Assembly (NCBI GenBank): GCA_036867785.1
Contig: CP145409.1
Span: 1,116,001-1,180,000, forward strand
Origin: Plasmodiophora brassicae
Lineage: Eukaryota > Endomyxa: Phytomyxea > Phytomyxea > Plasmodiophorida
DNA: 64,000 nucleotides
Direction: 5' to 3'
The translations under genes were made by a program, and so were the position numbers. How positions within the stretch are numbered: the stretch's first letter is position 1; each line of letters begins with the position of its first letter. The notes below the pieces were generated by a model. That model was not told where the DNA came from. It did not search any database and worked only from the letters and a program-made list of their open reading frames with translations. Shown here piece by piece: positions 1 to 11,900 of the stretch.

Positions 1-201
1 GCCATTCAGATCCCGCCAGCAGTTGCCACATGCAACACTACGAACCTGCCCGCGGGCGCGCAGATCGAACATGACCAACGCGACGACGCCGCATCGCTTG
101 TCGCTCTGCGTCACCTCGCCATCGCGCTGGCCCACGCTGCAGACGTAGCCCGTCGTGTACTCGCCAGTGCCGATACAGAGACAGTTCGGCAACGCCGTCA
201 T
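1..201 (-). CDS. Unidentified conserved-looking protein, N-terminal part, cut by the window edge
   Basis: A minus-strand reading frame begins at an ATG at 201 with [19 protein letters not shown]. Removing a short GT-AG segment after this continues it as [20 protein letters not shown], after which a GT and new sequence suggest a second intron before the window ends. The glycine-rich start and the [12 protein letters not shown] stretch look like a real folded protein rather than a shadow frame, but I could not name the family. Only about 50 codons are visible and the gene continues left of the window. It is head-to-tail with FAM136A on the same strand. Confidence 0.4.
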   Translation of the reverse strand, partial: MTALPNCLCIGTGEYTTGYVCSVGQRDGEVTQSDKRCGVVALVMFDLRARGQVRSVACGNCWRDLNG

Positions 202-386
202 GTGCCAACCTGCTCGATGCGAAATGGGCAATTTTGGACAATTCCCCTTGTGTCTTGTTGTGTCAAGGTCCTCATCTCCGCGCGACCTTTGAGTCCATTG
301 GCATGCACTCTGCAAGCCCTCGGTCACATGCCTCGGCACTCAATAAACAACGGTATGTGTTGTATGACAATATATCGGGAGGAGCG

Positions 387-873
387 TCATTTCAATTGAG
401 AGGCGGAGTTCTGAATCCTTTGCTGGATGGCGTCCAGGACGGCCATGTGGCTGCGAAGAGATTTCGCAGCGCATTCGTCGACGAATTTCTGGGCTTTCGC
501 GACGGATTCCGGGTCGGTTCGCGTTCCGAGACGGTCCTTCCCCTCGTCGTTGCACGTGAGGAGACCGCGTTGCACACGCTGCTGAAAGTCGTCCATTTCT
601 TGCTCCACAACATGCTTCATTTTGTCCATGCGATTGGTACACGACTGCATGCACGCCTGGAGCGACTGCCCCTCCAACGCCACGTTGTCAAGGCATTCGG
701 CCATGCACATATACGCACCCTGGGACAGCGATCAGAAACCCAAGCATGTTACAAATGCCAGGCAGATAACGAACCTTTTGCAGCGGTCGAAGATGCTCCC
801 GGTCGAGTGTCTTAATCATGCCATCGACAGCTCGCTGGAGCACAGCCTGTTCCTGCTGCGCCTGAGCTGCCAT
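387..873 (-). CDS. FAM136A: FAM136A-like (DUF842) protein
   Basis: Two exons joined over a 55-nt GT-AG intron at 720-774 give about 140 residues. Exon 1 begins MAAQAQQEQAVLQRAVDGM and ends LQK; exon 2 continues GAYMCMAECLDNVALEG. The pattern fits FAM136A: an N-terminal helix, then a CxxxC (CMAEC), a CMQSC, and the LLTCNDEGKD segment equivalent to the human MHCNDKAKD. FAM136A is a small mitochondrial intermembrane-space protein with twin-cysteine motifs; its molecular role is poorly known. The start was chosen because the helix begins at once and no upstream in-frame ATG fits. The gene is divergent from succinyl-CoA ligase alpha, with about 450 bp between. Confidence 0.85.
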
Positions 874-1319
874 TGAAACACTGCGGAGTGCGCTGCGCCA
901 CCGCCCACCAGCCACAGCTGGCGTCCCGATAAGGGACGCACGTACACCCGGGACGGTACGGTAGCAACGTCGGTCACCACTCATCAGGCCCATCATTCTA
1001 TAGGCCGACACAATTTCTGTGGTAGTCCGTTCTGTACCTGCACCACCCAAACCCAACAACGTATCGATTGGCCGTTTGCCAGTCGCCTTTTACTCAGGTC
1101 TGCCCCGTATCCACAAAAGCGAACGCGTGGCCTGCCCGATAATCCTGCAATCTGCACAAGAGCCGTTTGCGACGTCTACAGCGCCAAAAGAAACGGCTAG
1201 GCTATTGGTGAAACTTGAAACGGCGGCGAAGTCGAGTGAACGTCGCGTCGCGTTTTTGGAGCAGTCCGCTGCGGGATCCCGGCAATCGTCACTGTCGCGG
1301 GTTTGCGGTTGGCACGACA
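874..1319. promoter_or_regulatory. Divergent intergenic region between FAM136A and SUCLG1
   Basis: A 446-bp gap between two outward-facing start codons. Open frames here show no family resemblance and both flanking proteins have good starts at its edges, so it is taken as the shared upstream region with both 5' leaders. No clear TATA box was seen. Both neighbours are mitochondrial proteins, so co-expression is possible, but that is inference. Confidence 0.4.
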
Positions 1320-2448
1320 ATGTGGTCGGGAGCGCGGCGCCTGCTGCAAAGAATACCGTCGCATGGGCGGTTGTCGTCCACGGCGGCGGTCTTTGTGGAT
1401 AAGAACACAAAGGTCATTGTCCAGGGATTCACCGGCAAGCAGGGAACGTTTCACTCCGAGCAGGCTATCGAGTATGGGACGCAGATGGTTGGCGGCGTCT
1501 CACCTGGCAAAGGCGGTCGAGAACATCTCGGCCTTCCCGTCTTCAATACCGTTGCAGAAGCGAAAGCCGCCACTGATGCTGACGCCACTGCCATCTACGT
1601 TCCTCCGCCATTCGCGGCGGCCGCCATTCTCGAAGCCATTGAGGCTGAAATCCCTCTGATTGTTGCGATCACTGAAGGAATTCCACAACACGACATGGTA
1701 GACCTCAGCTGCGTTACCGACAACTCGGATGTGCTGATTCATGCCATTTGACCATTAGGTGAAAGTGTTGCGCGCATTGAAAAAGAAACCCAATGTTCGA
1801 TTGATCGGCCCAAACTGTCCTGGAATCATTAAGCCAGGCGAGTGCAAGATTGGAATCATGCCAGGATACATTCACACGCCGGGCAAGATCGGTATCGTAT
1901 CAAGGAGTGGTACCCTCACCTACGAAGCTGTGCATCAGACAACGGCTGTCGGGTTAGGGCAGTCGACTTGCGTTGGAATTGGTGGTGATCCTTTCAACGG
2001 CACTAACTTCATCGACTGTATCGATAAGTTCCTGAAGGACCCACAGACCGAAGGTATCGAATTTAATTGTGGCTAATGGCTGCCAGAAATAATCCTTCTC
2101 CCCAGGCATTATAATGATTGGTGAAATCGGCGGGCAGGCTGAAGAGCAAGCAGCTGCGTACCTTTTGGAGCATAACACTGAAAACAAACCCGTTGTCGGT
2201 TTCATTGCCGGTTTGACGGCTCCTCCAGGACGTCGAATGGGTTAGGCCCTTTGCAGGTCAGCTTTCACCATGCACTTAACTTCGTCCCTATCTCTGTAGG
2301 GCATGCTGGTGCCGTCATTTCTGGTGGCAAGGGTGGTGCCAAGGAGAAGATAGCGGCTTTGAAGGAAGCGGGCGTGCGCGTCTCCGAATCTCCTGCAGGT
2401 GTCGGGAAGCTGATGCTTCAAGCAATGAAGGATGCAGGTCGTGCCTAA
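1320..2448 (+). CDS. SUCLG1: Succinyl-CoA ligase alpha subunit, mitochondrial
   Basis: Four exons; introns at 1698-1758, 2054-2105 and 2241-2299 all restore frame. The product is the alpha subunit of succinyl-CoA synthetase, which with the beta subunit makes ATP or GTP and succinate in the TCA cycle. The basic, Ser/Arg-rich start [20 protein letters not shown] looks like a mitochondrial presequence. Family marks are [15 protein letters not shown] (CoA-binding Rossmann fold), [27 protein letters not shown] and the active-site histidine region [14 protein letters not shown], where the His is phosphorylated. The reading frame ends with MKDAGRA and length (about 320 residues) is normal. Convergent with the CASTOR-like gene, 137 bp between stops. 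Confidence 0.95.
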
Positions 2449-2585
2449 GGGTTCCCAGTCTGATAAACAATGTACCCGGTCGCGCATCTAAGTTCCACTG
2501 AAATCTGTCAAGGCTGTACGCCTACATTGACATTGTTTGCGAACTGTAAAGAGGATAATAGGAAACTACATGTCAGATGTCTATA

Positions 2586-3688
2586 TTAAATTACATCGAT
2601 CCCAGCAGCGGACAGGGCTGAACAAGCCGAGTCGGCAAGGGCGGTTTCGATGATAACGAAATCCCGGCTAAAGGTGGAAAGGTACAGAGGTGCAATATTT
2701 GCTAGTGGCTTGGACAGTGCAAGAGCTAGGCCTGTTTCGGACCAGCCCCATTCGCCAAGAACTTTGAGAGCGGTCCACTGCTGGATCGTCCCACCCGGGA
2801 GCAATGTCGACGTTTGACGATCGACAATCAGCGAGTATTGTTGGTCGTCAACTGCAGCGAACGAAAGGAACGCGGAGCATCGGGGGCGGATGAACAGGAT
2901 ATCAATCAGCGAGCGCATAACGCGATCGATATCTGACGCAGGGATAGAATGCAGGAAGAATTCGCCTGGAATTCGTTCAAGGCGCAGGTTGCCAGGCGAT
3001 CCTGCGCTCTCAGCATCCGAGAACGATGGGGATGGCGTATGCCGTGTGGGCACGTCTACCAAACGTTCCTCGGGTTTCGCGGCATCGCCATCGCTACTGT
3101 CTTCGTCGACCTCGAGCCCCAGGTTCCTGCGAAGACAATCTAAAGCGCCATTCAGCTCGCGTTCTTTGACTAGGAGCACACGGGAATCAGTATGCATTTG
3201 ACATCTGCCGTACAATTATGTGCACCTAGGATATGGTCTTCAGTCGCTGTCGATACGTAGAAAATCGAGTACTGGAAATCGGCCAGAACCGACAAGATTT
3301 TCCCGACAGACCCTCCTGGCGAACTCGATCAATAATGCAAAGAACTTGCAAATCCAATCCCGACACGAACCTTGCTCTCCTATGGTTAGTCTCAGAGCTC
3401 GCCATATCATGGGCGACGAAGACACGCCAGGAATGTTCATGATACGTCCAAACGATGACTGCTTCATGATGAGCGATACTTCCTCATCGGTCACCGTGTA
3501 CGAGAAGAATCGCCTGCCATCGGCACACAATCGGAAATCGGCGTACGCAACGGGCGTCAGGCGTGCCGGTTCGCCAACCTGCTTTTCTCATAGAAGAACA
3601 GTCTGATCAGGTGCACGGCGGCTAGGTCGTGTTGCTCGATCGGCAGGCGAACAATGACGAGCTTGGGCGGCAGAACGGACACGTTCAT
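2586..3688 (-). CDS. CASTOR-like tandem-ACT-domain protein (arginine-sensor family)
   Basis: Four exons with introns at 3514-3578, 3316-3370 and 3170-3225 (65, 55 and 56 nt) give one clean frame. The N-terminal half reads FFYEKSRRFFSYTVTDEEVS, then GGSVGKILSVLADFQYSIFY followed by VSTATEDHILVKEREL, matching the first ACT pair of CASTOR1/2. After an acidic linker, the second half has RSLIDILF, WTALKVLGEWGWSETGLALA and PLYLSTFSRDFVIIE, the second ACT pair. In animals CASTOR1 binds arginine and releases GATOR2 to activate mTORC1; related ACT proteins of unknown ligand occur more widely. Whether this one binds arginine cannot be told from sequence. Start at MNVSVLPPKLVIVRLP. Confidence 0.8.
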
Positions 3689-3938
3689 CGATCAGCGGCG
3701 CAATCTCGGGAATGCGCCAGCCCACATTTCAACCGGCCCGGCTTGTGCCGCCGGTGACAGGCGAGGCAAACTGATGATTAGCAAATGGCAACTATGTACG
3801 TACTCCTGACCTCGGTGTTCCTCCCAGTGCCCCTTGGAAGGCACGTGCATGCAACGGCGATATCCATTTCTACGCTGCTCATATTCAAAACTCTGATAGG
3901 GCGACCTCATCGACATCAACATTGAATAGGGATGGTAG

Positions 3939-4371
3939 GGGGGACTTGTGATGTGTATTTAACACGCTTAAGCGGCGAATGCAACGAGCTGGTCGTTGCA
4001 GCTGCAGCTGGATCGCTGATCTAGCGCAATGGTATTTAACACGCTTAAGCGGCGAATGCAACGAGCTGGTCGTTGCAGCTGCAGCTGGATCGCTGATCTA
4101 GCGCAGGCGACGAAGGTGAAGGCGGTGGGCGATCAACGGACCAGCTTCTGACGCAACGACCAGTTCGTTGCGCTCGGCGCTTCAGCGTGTTAATGCACTT
4201 TACAAGTCCCCCCCCCCTGATCCAGCGGCAGCCGCAACGCTTCGTCGTTGCATTCGCCGCGTTAGCCTGTGTTAATACACATCACAAGTCCCCCCCCTGC
4301 GCTAGATCAGCGATCCAGCTGCAGCTGCAACGACCAGCTCGTTGCATTCGCCGCTTAAGCGTGTTAAATAC
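3939..4371. repeat. Fold-back element with two direct and one inverted 74-bp copies
   Basis: A 74-bp unit beginning GTATTTAACACGCTTAAGCG and ending CTGATCTAGCGCA occurs at 3955-4028 and again at 4032-4105 (direct, three bases apart), and as its exact reverse complement at 4298-4371. Between them lie diverged partial copies. A second module, GGGGGGACTTGTGATGTGTA (3941-3960), recurs inverted at about 4271-4297 and more loosely near 4190-4212. Inside each unit GCAACGA-GCTGG-TCGTTGC forms a small hairpin and CAGCTGCAGCTG is a palindrome. The whole could fold into a large hairpin, as MITE or foldback elements do. No transposase is present. Identity of the copies suggests they are young or kept alike. 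Confidence 0.75.
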
Positions 4372-5276
4372 TCTATTCCCATATTTATCATGTTGGCGAT
4401 GATAGGACAGGGCGGCTCTATGGACCGAACGCTACGACACTCAGTCGGCGGCTGGATCGGAGAAACACGTTCGACCAGTTGCCGTTGGGCTCGGCTACAA
4501 CAGCTGCCCAGGTGAAACCATTCGTGACCGCATGGCGCTATAAAATCGAGCGACGCGTCTCACCATCGCTATGCTTTGAATGGGAACGCCATCACGCTCA
4601 AGCATATTACCCCTTACGACCTACAAGGACAAGAAGTTAAATCAACCGGTCCGTACAGTTATACATTGAAGGAAGAGTAGTTGCGAAATCAGCTCAAATG
4701 CATTCTTCCACGAGAATAGTGTCAGAACAGATCTTGGTAAAATTGTAGAGTCATCATGAAACGAGAATGCTTTTTCAACCAACGACACGTACATTCGCAT
4801 GATCTGGCAAGATGCCGGCCGTCCGGCCATCGTTCGAGGTGACGACTGACGGCAGACCGGAGACCGCAACTCCGCCACGCAATCCGCGCAATGCTTTCGC
4901 CGATATTAGCGCCCCGTCATATACTCTCCTTGCTGTAGATAACCGCAGCTTCACGTGGGGCGTCGCCGTTTCCAGCGGGACGTTAGTCGCGATCAAACAT
5001 GCTCCAGTTGCTGGTATTCAGTCAAGTCATCATAGACGGTTCAGTATTGTGGCTCGCTGGACTTTAGCATTCGGTACACGGCTGGCGATTATCAGATATC
5101 GATGATGCTACCGCCAACAGTTTGCCATTGGTTATGTGTTGCCCGGCGGGGCTCGGTATATTTACTTGTCTCGTTTCCTGCATCAATGTGCTGCTGTCCT
5201 GGGCTATATTGTATTTAGAAATAGGAAGGATGAACGGGTTTACCACTGTGGTGACGTGGCAAGACCGACGTCGTCG
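4372..5276. other. Gap without a supported gene
   Basis: About 900 bp between two repeat structures. It is less GC-rich than the genes. A TATAAAA lies near 4538, and an open frame for 97 codons starts with ATG at 4812 (MPAVRPSFEVTTDG...), ending at 5105. I recognise no family in it and found no exon partner, so I do not call it a gene. The remainder shows only short frames. Confidence 0.4.
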
Positions 5277-5672
5277 AGGAGACGGGAAGGATAAACGGCA
5301 TCGTGTTATTGGCTCTTGTGACAAGAGTCTGCAAACAAAGTACTATAGTGCGCTCAGCTACGTACCACCCCCAGGTCGACGTCTTCATTTCACGAGCGTT
5401 TGACCATTGCATCTGTCGCCACTCTGCCATGGCATGGGGCCCGGAAGGCGCGAACGTCTGTGACGTCAAGGGCTCTGCTGACATCAGCATCCTGTCGCGC
5501 GCTAGCTGCTATCGTGGCCTAGTTGGGCGGTGCGGGATGCGACGATCAAACGCTCGTGAACGTGAAGACGTCGTAGACGTGGGGGTGGGACGTAGTGCGC
5601 ACTGTAATCCCTTGTATGCACACTCTTGTCGCAATAGCCAATAGAACGTTTGTATCCCTCCCACCGCGTCCC
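5277..5672. repeat. Imperfect inverted repeat with arms of about 150 bp
   Basis: The left arm (about 5277-5427) and the reverse complement of the right arm (about 5524-5672) share long runs: ATTGGCT-TTGTGACAAGAGT-TGCA, TAGTGCGC, ACCCCCA-GTC, CGACGTCTTCA and CACGAGCGTTTGA. About 95 bp lie between the arms. Part of the left arm seems to be repeated once more further left (GGATGAACGGG at 5228 against GGATAAACGGC at 5289). The arms have diverged, so this fold-back is older than the one at 3.9-4.4 kb and has a different sequence. It carries no coding sequence I can support. Confidence 0.65.
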
Positions 5673-5961
5673 AGCGTCTCCGAGTAGACTGCCGGTGAAA
5701 CACGAATCGCAGTGCCGACGCACCTGACGCATGATCGGAGCAAATGGCACTCGCCCAAGTCCATCCGCACCAGCGAATCCATCAATCGCATCGCCTGCGT
5801 GGGCGCGGCATACACGTCAGACACTGCAGGCAGCAGCCGTTGCAGGATAATGGTTTCGGGATTGGACCGCTGTGACTGGGCGATGGCGTCCCCGTCGAAA
5901 CATGTGGTCGTAGTGCAGCCTCTGTCTCAGCCTGTCACTCCTAGGCAAGGCGTTGTCTCCT

Positions 5962-8900
5962 ATGGCGGGCCGCCCACCGACTTCCCTCGATGTCGGTGAG
6001 GGTGCCTCGTCGCGATCACCGTCGCCCAGGCAACGAGCGATGTACTCCGAGCACTTCAGCCCGTCGGCGGAAGGCGCCGCCGCCGTCGTCAACCCCAACG
6101 CCATCCGGCTGGCGCCGATCGCCTCGACCAGGAAGACGGTGCCATCACCTACCCTGAAGATGTTTAAAGGCGGCCCAGTCGCGTCCGTCTCCACTGCGCC
6201 CATGAAACGCACTGAAGGCCCTGAACCGCGCGTCTCGGCCCCGTTCAAACGTGGGCCTGGACAGGCGCCCCGGCGCATTGAAATCCAGCGACGAAAGGTC
6301 GCCCCGAAGGCGCAGAAGCCTTCGTATGATTACTGACCATTGCGCAGGTCCTGTACCAGGAGCAGAACGTAGGCGCGCTGCTGAAAGGGGCCGGCATCGA
6401 TTACAGCAAGTACACGTTGGACACCGACCACAAGACGGGGCGGAAAGCGTACCTGCCACTTGAAGTCTTCGACGACACCGAGTACGAAACGCGCACCGTC
6501 GACGAATGGCTGGGCACCACGCGTCCATGTCAGGTCGTGGCGCGTGCTCTTCGCCTCGACCAGGAAACGGGACTAGGTAGCCGAATCGTCCGCCGTTCCT
6601 AGACACGACTGCTGTGAACCGATCCGCTGCTTATGTAGGCACGTTTGAGCCCTGCACCGTGACGGGGACGAACGGGTCCAATTATATCGTTCGGTTCGAT
6701 GGAGATCCGGCTGATGAGCGCCAGCTCCACCGTCTGCACATCCTGTTCGGCGTGGAGGACCCGAGCGTGTTCGTCGAGCGTGTCGCGTCGGCGCATCGTA
6801 CGCGCCGGGAGTTCGAGGCCCGGACCCGATACGGTCTGTACATCGACTCCATGCCGATCGACGAGATGCAGCCGATCGATTCGGAGCAGGCGAATCGGAT
6901 ATTGAATTCGGCGCTGAACACGCAAGCCCTGAAACAGAACGCGCTGGATTCCACGTCGCTGATCGGCGAAGTGAACACCGATTTCGCCAGGACCATGAAC
7001 AAGATCATCTTCGACCGGAACCTGAATCAGCCGTCCCAGGCGGTGCTTCGCGAGTCGCTGGCCTATGTTCCTGAGCAGAAACGAGCCGCGCCGGAATACG
7101 CTGTGGTCAAGGTGGCCCCGTACGACTTCAACGCCCGGTTCAACGATTTCTCGTTCCACTGCCTGCTGGTCAAGAACGAGGTGATCGTCGCCCTACACGC
7201 TGTTCGCCTGGAGTGCAACCATCTGTTGAACCTGTCCATGTTCAACACGCACATCAGCAAGACGATCGCCATCGACGAGTTCGAACAGCTGCAATCGTCG
7301 TCGCTGGCCCAGTTGCACACGTTCCTGACGGGGTCGTGGGTGACCGCCCTGAAGAGCGCCGTGAAGACGTCGCTGGCCACCGTCGGCAAGGGGTGGTTCA
7401 ACCTCGAAGAGCGCAACCTCGAGGTGTACATGTTCTCCAAGCTACGCAAGTTCATGCTGATGATCAACTTCATCATGGAGGACACCCTGCACACCCTGAT
7501 CGAGCATTCGCTGCGAGAATACGTCCGGTTCTTCGAGGCGTTCACGGTGGACGGGCAGTTCCCGCTGTTCAGCGTCGAGCTGACTGTTCGCGACGGCAAG
7601 ATTGGCCTGTCGACCAAGATCGAAGCGCTGGAGGAGCTCCCACTGGCCTTGTTCGATCGTGGACTGTCCATGTTGCATGATATCCCCCAGCTGGAACCGC
7701 TGGTCATGGAGAACCTGTTCCGGTCATCGCATAAAGGCAAGCTGGCGTCCATTCAACGGCAGACGCCCTGGGTCCAGGATTTCGCCAACCGGATCACAGC
7801 CTGCGTCAACAAGGCCCTGCAACCGCTGAAGGCGTACGTTGCCACGTACGACCAGCATCAGGAATTCCTCGGTATGCTGTGCTGTGCGATTGTCGGCTGG
7901 AAATAATGACGCTGGCACTGCAGCACTGAATGTCGATGAATATGTGGCGAAATACTTTGAAACGAGCCATACGATCGAGGACGTGCGATCGGAGGTCGAG
8001 CGTCAGCACACGCTGAGGCGGGATTTCGAGGCGTCCATCCCGCTGCAATCTAATCTTGGCCTGTGCGTCGTGTCCAGTGAGGCTGTACGGCGGGAGCTCT
8101 GCGAGAAGCGAACGCTGATCGCGACCCGTCTACTGGAAACGTACTGCCATCTGACCCGGGAACGATGCGTCGTCATCGCCAAGGACTTCAACGGCATTCG
8201 TGCCACGTTGCAACGAACGCCGGCCAATATCGAGGCGCTCGTCGAGATGCGAGAACACCTTGCTCTCGTTCCTAAAACCGTCACGGAACAGAAACCCAAC
8301 ATCGAAGAGGTCCGGTTTGCTGACTCCTGGTGTTCGCTCGAAGCGTGACCGTGGCCGAACAGGTCCTTGCTCGGTTCGCGATGCTGGAGGAGTTCGGGTT
8401 CAGGTTCACGAAGGACGACTTTGGTGCCCGTTGGGACACGTTCGCTCTTCCAAAGACCATCGCTGACCAGGTATACCTTTGGGTACACAGACTGCCCATG
8501 ACTTCTGTGGCTGACATTTGTCCTATCCCCTTTAAGGTCGCCAGCGTCAACGCTTATCTGGATGAGCAGAAGTCAGTGTTCGAGGAGCAAGTCACTGGCC
8601 GGCAGAAGGCGTTCGAGGCGGACGCGATGGACCTCGATGCAGAGGTTCGCAGCTTTGGCCAGTACAATGACCTGTCCAAGATCAGGTTGATCGCTGATAA
8701 AGCCAGGAATATCGAGGTATCTCGCCAGTGCACTGTCGTTGTAGCCGGTATGCTGACCGATTCGTGCCCAGCTGAAAATCGCCGAGTACACTGAGAAGGC
8801 GAAGCAGTTCAACTCGGACGAAATGCACTTCGGGCGGGAAGTTACCGATTACAGTCGCGTCAAGGACCTGTCGAAACAGTTCCAACCGTACTCGCTCATG

Positions 8901-11900
8901 TGGAGCGCTTGTTCGGCCTGGAAAGATAGCAGCACGAAGTGGCGAACGGGGTCATTTCTGCAGATCAAACCGGACGAAGTCGCACGCGACCTGGAAAACT
9001 ATCAGAAGGATCTGAACAAAGCCATTAAAGCGCCGCAGATCAAGGAAAACAACGAGCTGAACGCGATCGCTTCGAATTTCGCCGGCCAGATGAAGGAGTT
9101 CGAACCTCTCCTCCCTCTCATCGAGGCGCTCGGTACGTCGCGTTTCAGAACGTGGAAGTCATGTATGACCAATGTTGGGGTCTCTCTGTTGAAAAGGAAA
9201 CCCGGGCATGCGTCAGCGCCATTGGGATGCCCTGTCGGCCGCATTGGCCATCGACCTTCATCCGGACGAGACGTTCACCCTGGACCAGGCCATCAACAAA
9301 CTGAAACTGCAAGAGCGCATGGACGTGATCTCGAAGGAGGGCGAGCGTGCCGGCAAGGAGTACATGATTGAGCAGTCCCTGAACAAGATGCAGGACGCCT
9401 GGGCGAACATCCGCTTCGATGTGTGTATGCCGCCGTGTTTGAATCAGTTCGTGTTTAACGTGGGCGGCAGGTCGTACCCTATAAGACGACTGGGACCTAC
9501 ATCGTCAAAGGCACCGAGGTCGTCATGGCATTGCTGGACGAGCATCGTGTCATGACGCAGGTTCGTGAATAACGTTCGTGTCTGTGTATCGATGTACGTG
9601 AACGTCCGGTGACCAGGCCATGCAATTCTCGACCTTCAAAGGCCCGTTCGAGGAACGAATCAGCAACTGGGACCACAAGCTCCAGCTCGTCAGCGACGTT
9701 CTTGAGGTGCTGTTAATGGTGCAGGTGGCGTGGCTATACCTGCGCCCCATCTTCGATTCGGCCGATATTCTGAAACAGCTACCTGTTGAAGGCAAACGAT
9801 TCAGGTGATATCCCACATCGTTGTCTGCTAGGCTTTGCTCATCGGCAGCACTTGTGCCCAGCAACGTGAATCGCATGTGGCGAACGACGATGGCGAACTT
9901 TTTCGCCAACCCTGATGTGCTGGTCGTATGTGACGACCCGACCCTGCTGGCCCAGTTCCAGGAGGGAAACAAGCAGCTTGAAATCGTGCAGAAGGGCCTC
10001 AGCGACTACCTCGACTCGAAACGAGGCGCTTTCGCCCGATTCTATTTCCTCAGCAACGACGAGCTTCTCCAGATCCTATCCCAGGCCAAGGACCCCACCG
10101 CCGTTCAGCCACATCTGAAGAAGTGCTTCGAGAACGTTACTCGGTAGGTGTCGGACGTCACGTCCGGCAGAGCGCGCCCTGATCGCGCCTGCGCAGACTG
10201 GAATTCAATGCCGATGGTCGCATATCGGCCATGTTCTCCGCCGAGAAGGAGCGCGTCGACTTCAAGGAACTCATCGACCCGTCCGAGAAGAATGTTGAGA
10301 ACTGGCTCAGCGAGGTCGAAGATATGATGCGAGCGTCGGTCAAGAAGGTCATCAATGACTCGGTGGCCGACTACCTGGAGAAGACGCGATCGGATTGGGT
10401 GAAGGACTGGCCAGCACAGTGCGTCCTGACGGGTTCCCAAATTCACTGGACCCGGGAATGCGAACAGGTTCGGTTCGCCGGACACCACTGCCCGTCGTTC
10501 CGTGTTCTCACGATGCACATGACACAGGCGCTTCGTCAGGACGGTCATAATGGCGTGAAGAAGTTCCTGGACCTCCAGCGTCAACAGCTGTCGGATATGG
10601 TGACCCTGGTGCGAGGCAACCTGACACCTCTGCAACGAATGACAATCGGGGCACTCATCGTGCTCGACGTGCACGCCCGCGACGTCATCTCCCGGATGGT
10701 GGACGAAGGCGTGTCGGCCGTCACCGACTTCGGATGGATCTCTCAGATGCGATACTATGTCGATCCGTCGACCAGCCAGATCGCTGTGCAGATGGTCCAG
10801 GCTCGGTTCGATTACGCCTACGAGTACCTGGGCAACTCCCTGCGTCTTGGTAGGTGAATGTGCCGGCAATGGTGCACGAAGGCGTCACTGACGGGCTCGC
10901 CAGTCATTACTCCACTGACCGAGCGCTGCTACATGACGCTGATGACGGCGCTTCAGCTCCATCTGGGTGGTGCTCCCGCAGGGCCAGCCGGTACCGGCAA
11001 GACGGAAACGGTGAAGGACCTCGCGAAATGCGTCGCTATTCAATGTGTCGTCTTCAACTGCAGCGATTCGCTGGACCACATCGCCATGGGGAAATTCTTC
11101 AAAGGTACCTGGCTGCCCAGCGGTGCCATTATACGTTACGGGTGTTAACGTCGTCTGCGATCCAGGGCTGGCATCCAGCGGTGCCTGGGCGTGCTTCGAC
11201 GAGTTCAACCGTATCGATATCGAAGTGCTGTCCGTTGTCGCTCAGCAGGTGCAGACCATCTGGAACGCTGTGCGCGCCAAAGTCGACCACTTCGTGTTCG
11301 AGGACTGCGAGCTTCGTCTGCGCCTTGTATGCCATTCGCTGTCGGCCTGCCCACACGTGCGCGCCCACTGACGTATCGACGTTCGCAGTCGTGCTGTGCG
11401 TTCATTACGATGAACCCTGGGTACGCCGGTCGTACCGAATTGCCGGACAACCTGGCGGCCCTGTTCCGACCGGTCGCCATGATGGTGCCCGACTATGCCT
11501 TGATCGGTACGCCCAACGCGTCTCCCGTCCTGGGTGTGCACCAACGCGTCCTTGCTCGCCAGCCGAAATCATGCTGTACTCGTTCGGGTTCAGTGCCGCG
11601 CGCGCCCTGTCACTCAAGATGGTGGCCACCTTCAAGCTGTGCTCCGAGCAACTATCAGCTCAGGTAACTCGGTGCCCGCCCCGCGCGTTCACCCATGTTG
11701 CATAACATCGTTGCAGGACCACTACGATTACGGGATGCGAGCCGTCAAGACGGTCATCACCCAGGCAGGCATTTTGAAGCGAAAGGACCCTCAGTTGGAT
11801 GAAAACGTGTTGCTGCTGAGGGCGCTTCGCGACGTCAACGTCCCGAAGTTCCTTGTCGATGACCTACCTCTATTCGAGGTTCGTGCTGTCGGTTTCTCGT

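Noticed and set aside
4812-5105. A 97-codon plus-strand frame with an ATG as a gene
   Set aside because: No family likeness, no exon partner and no other support; it lies in a repeat-rich gap. It stays possible as an orphan.
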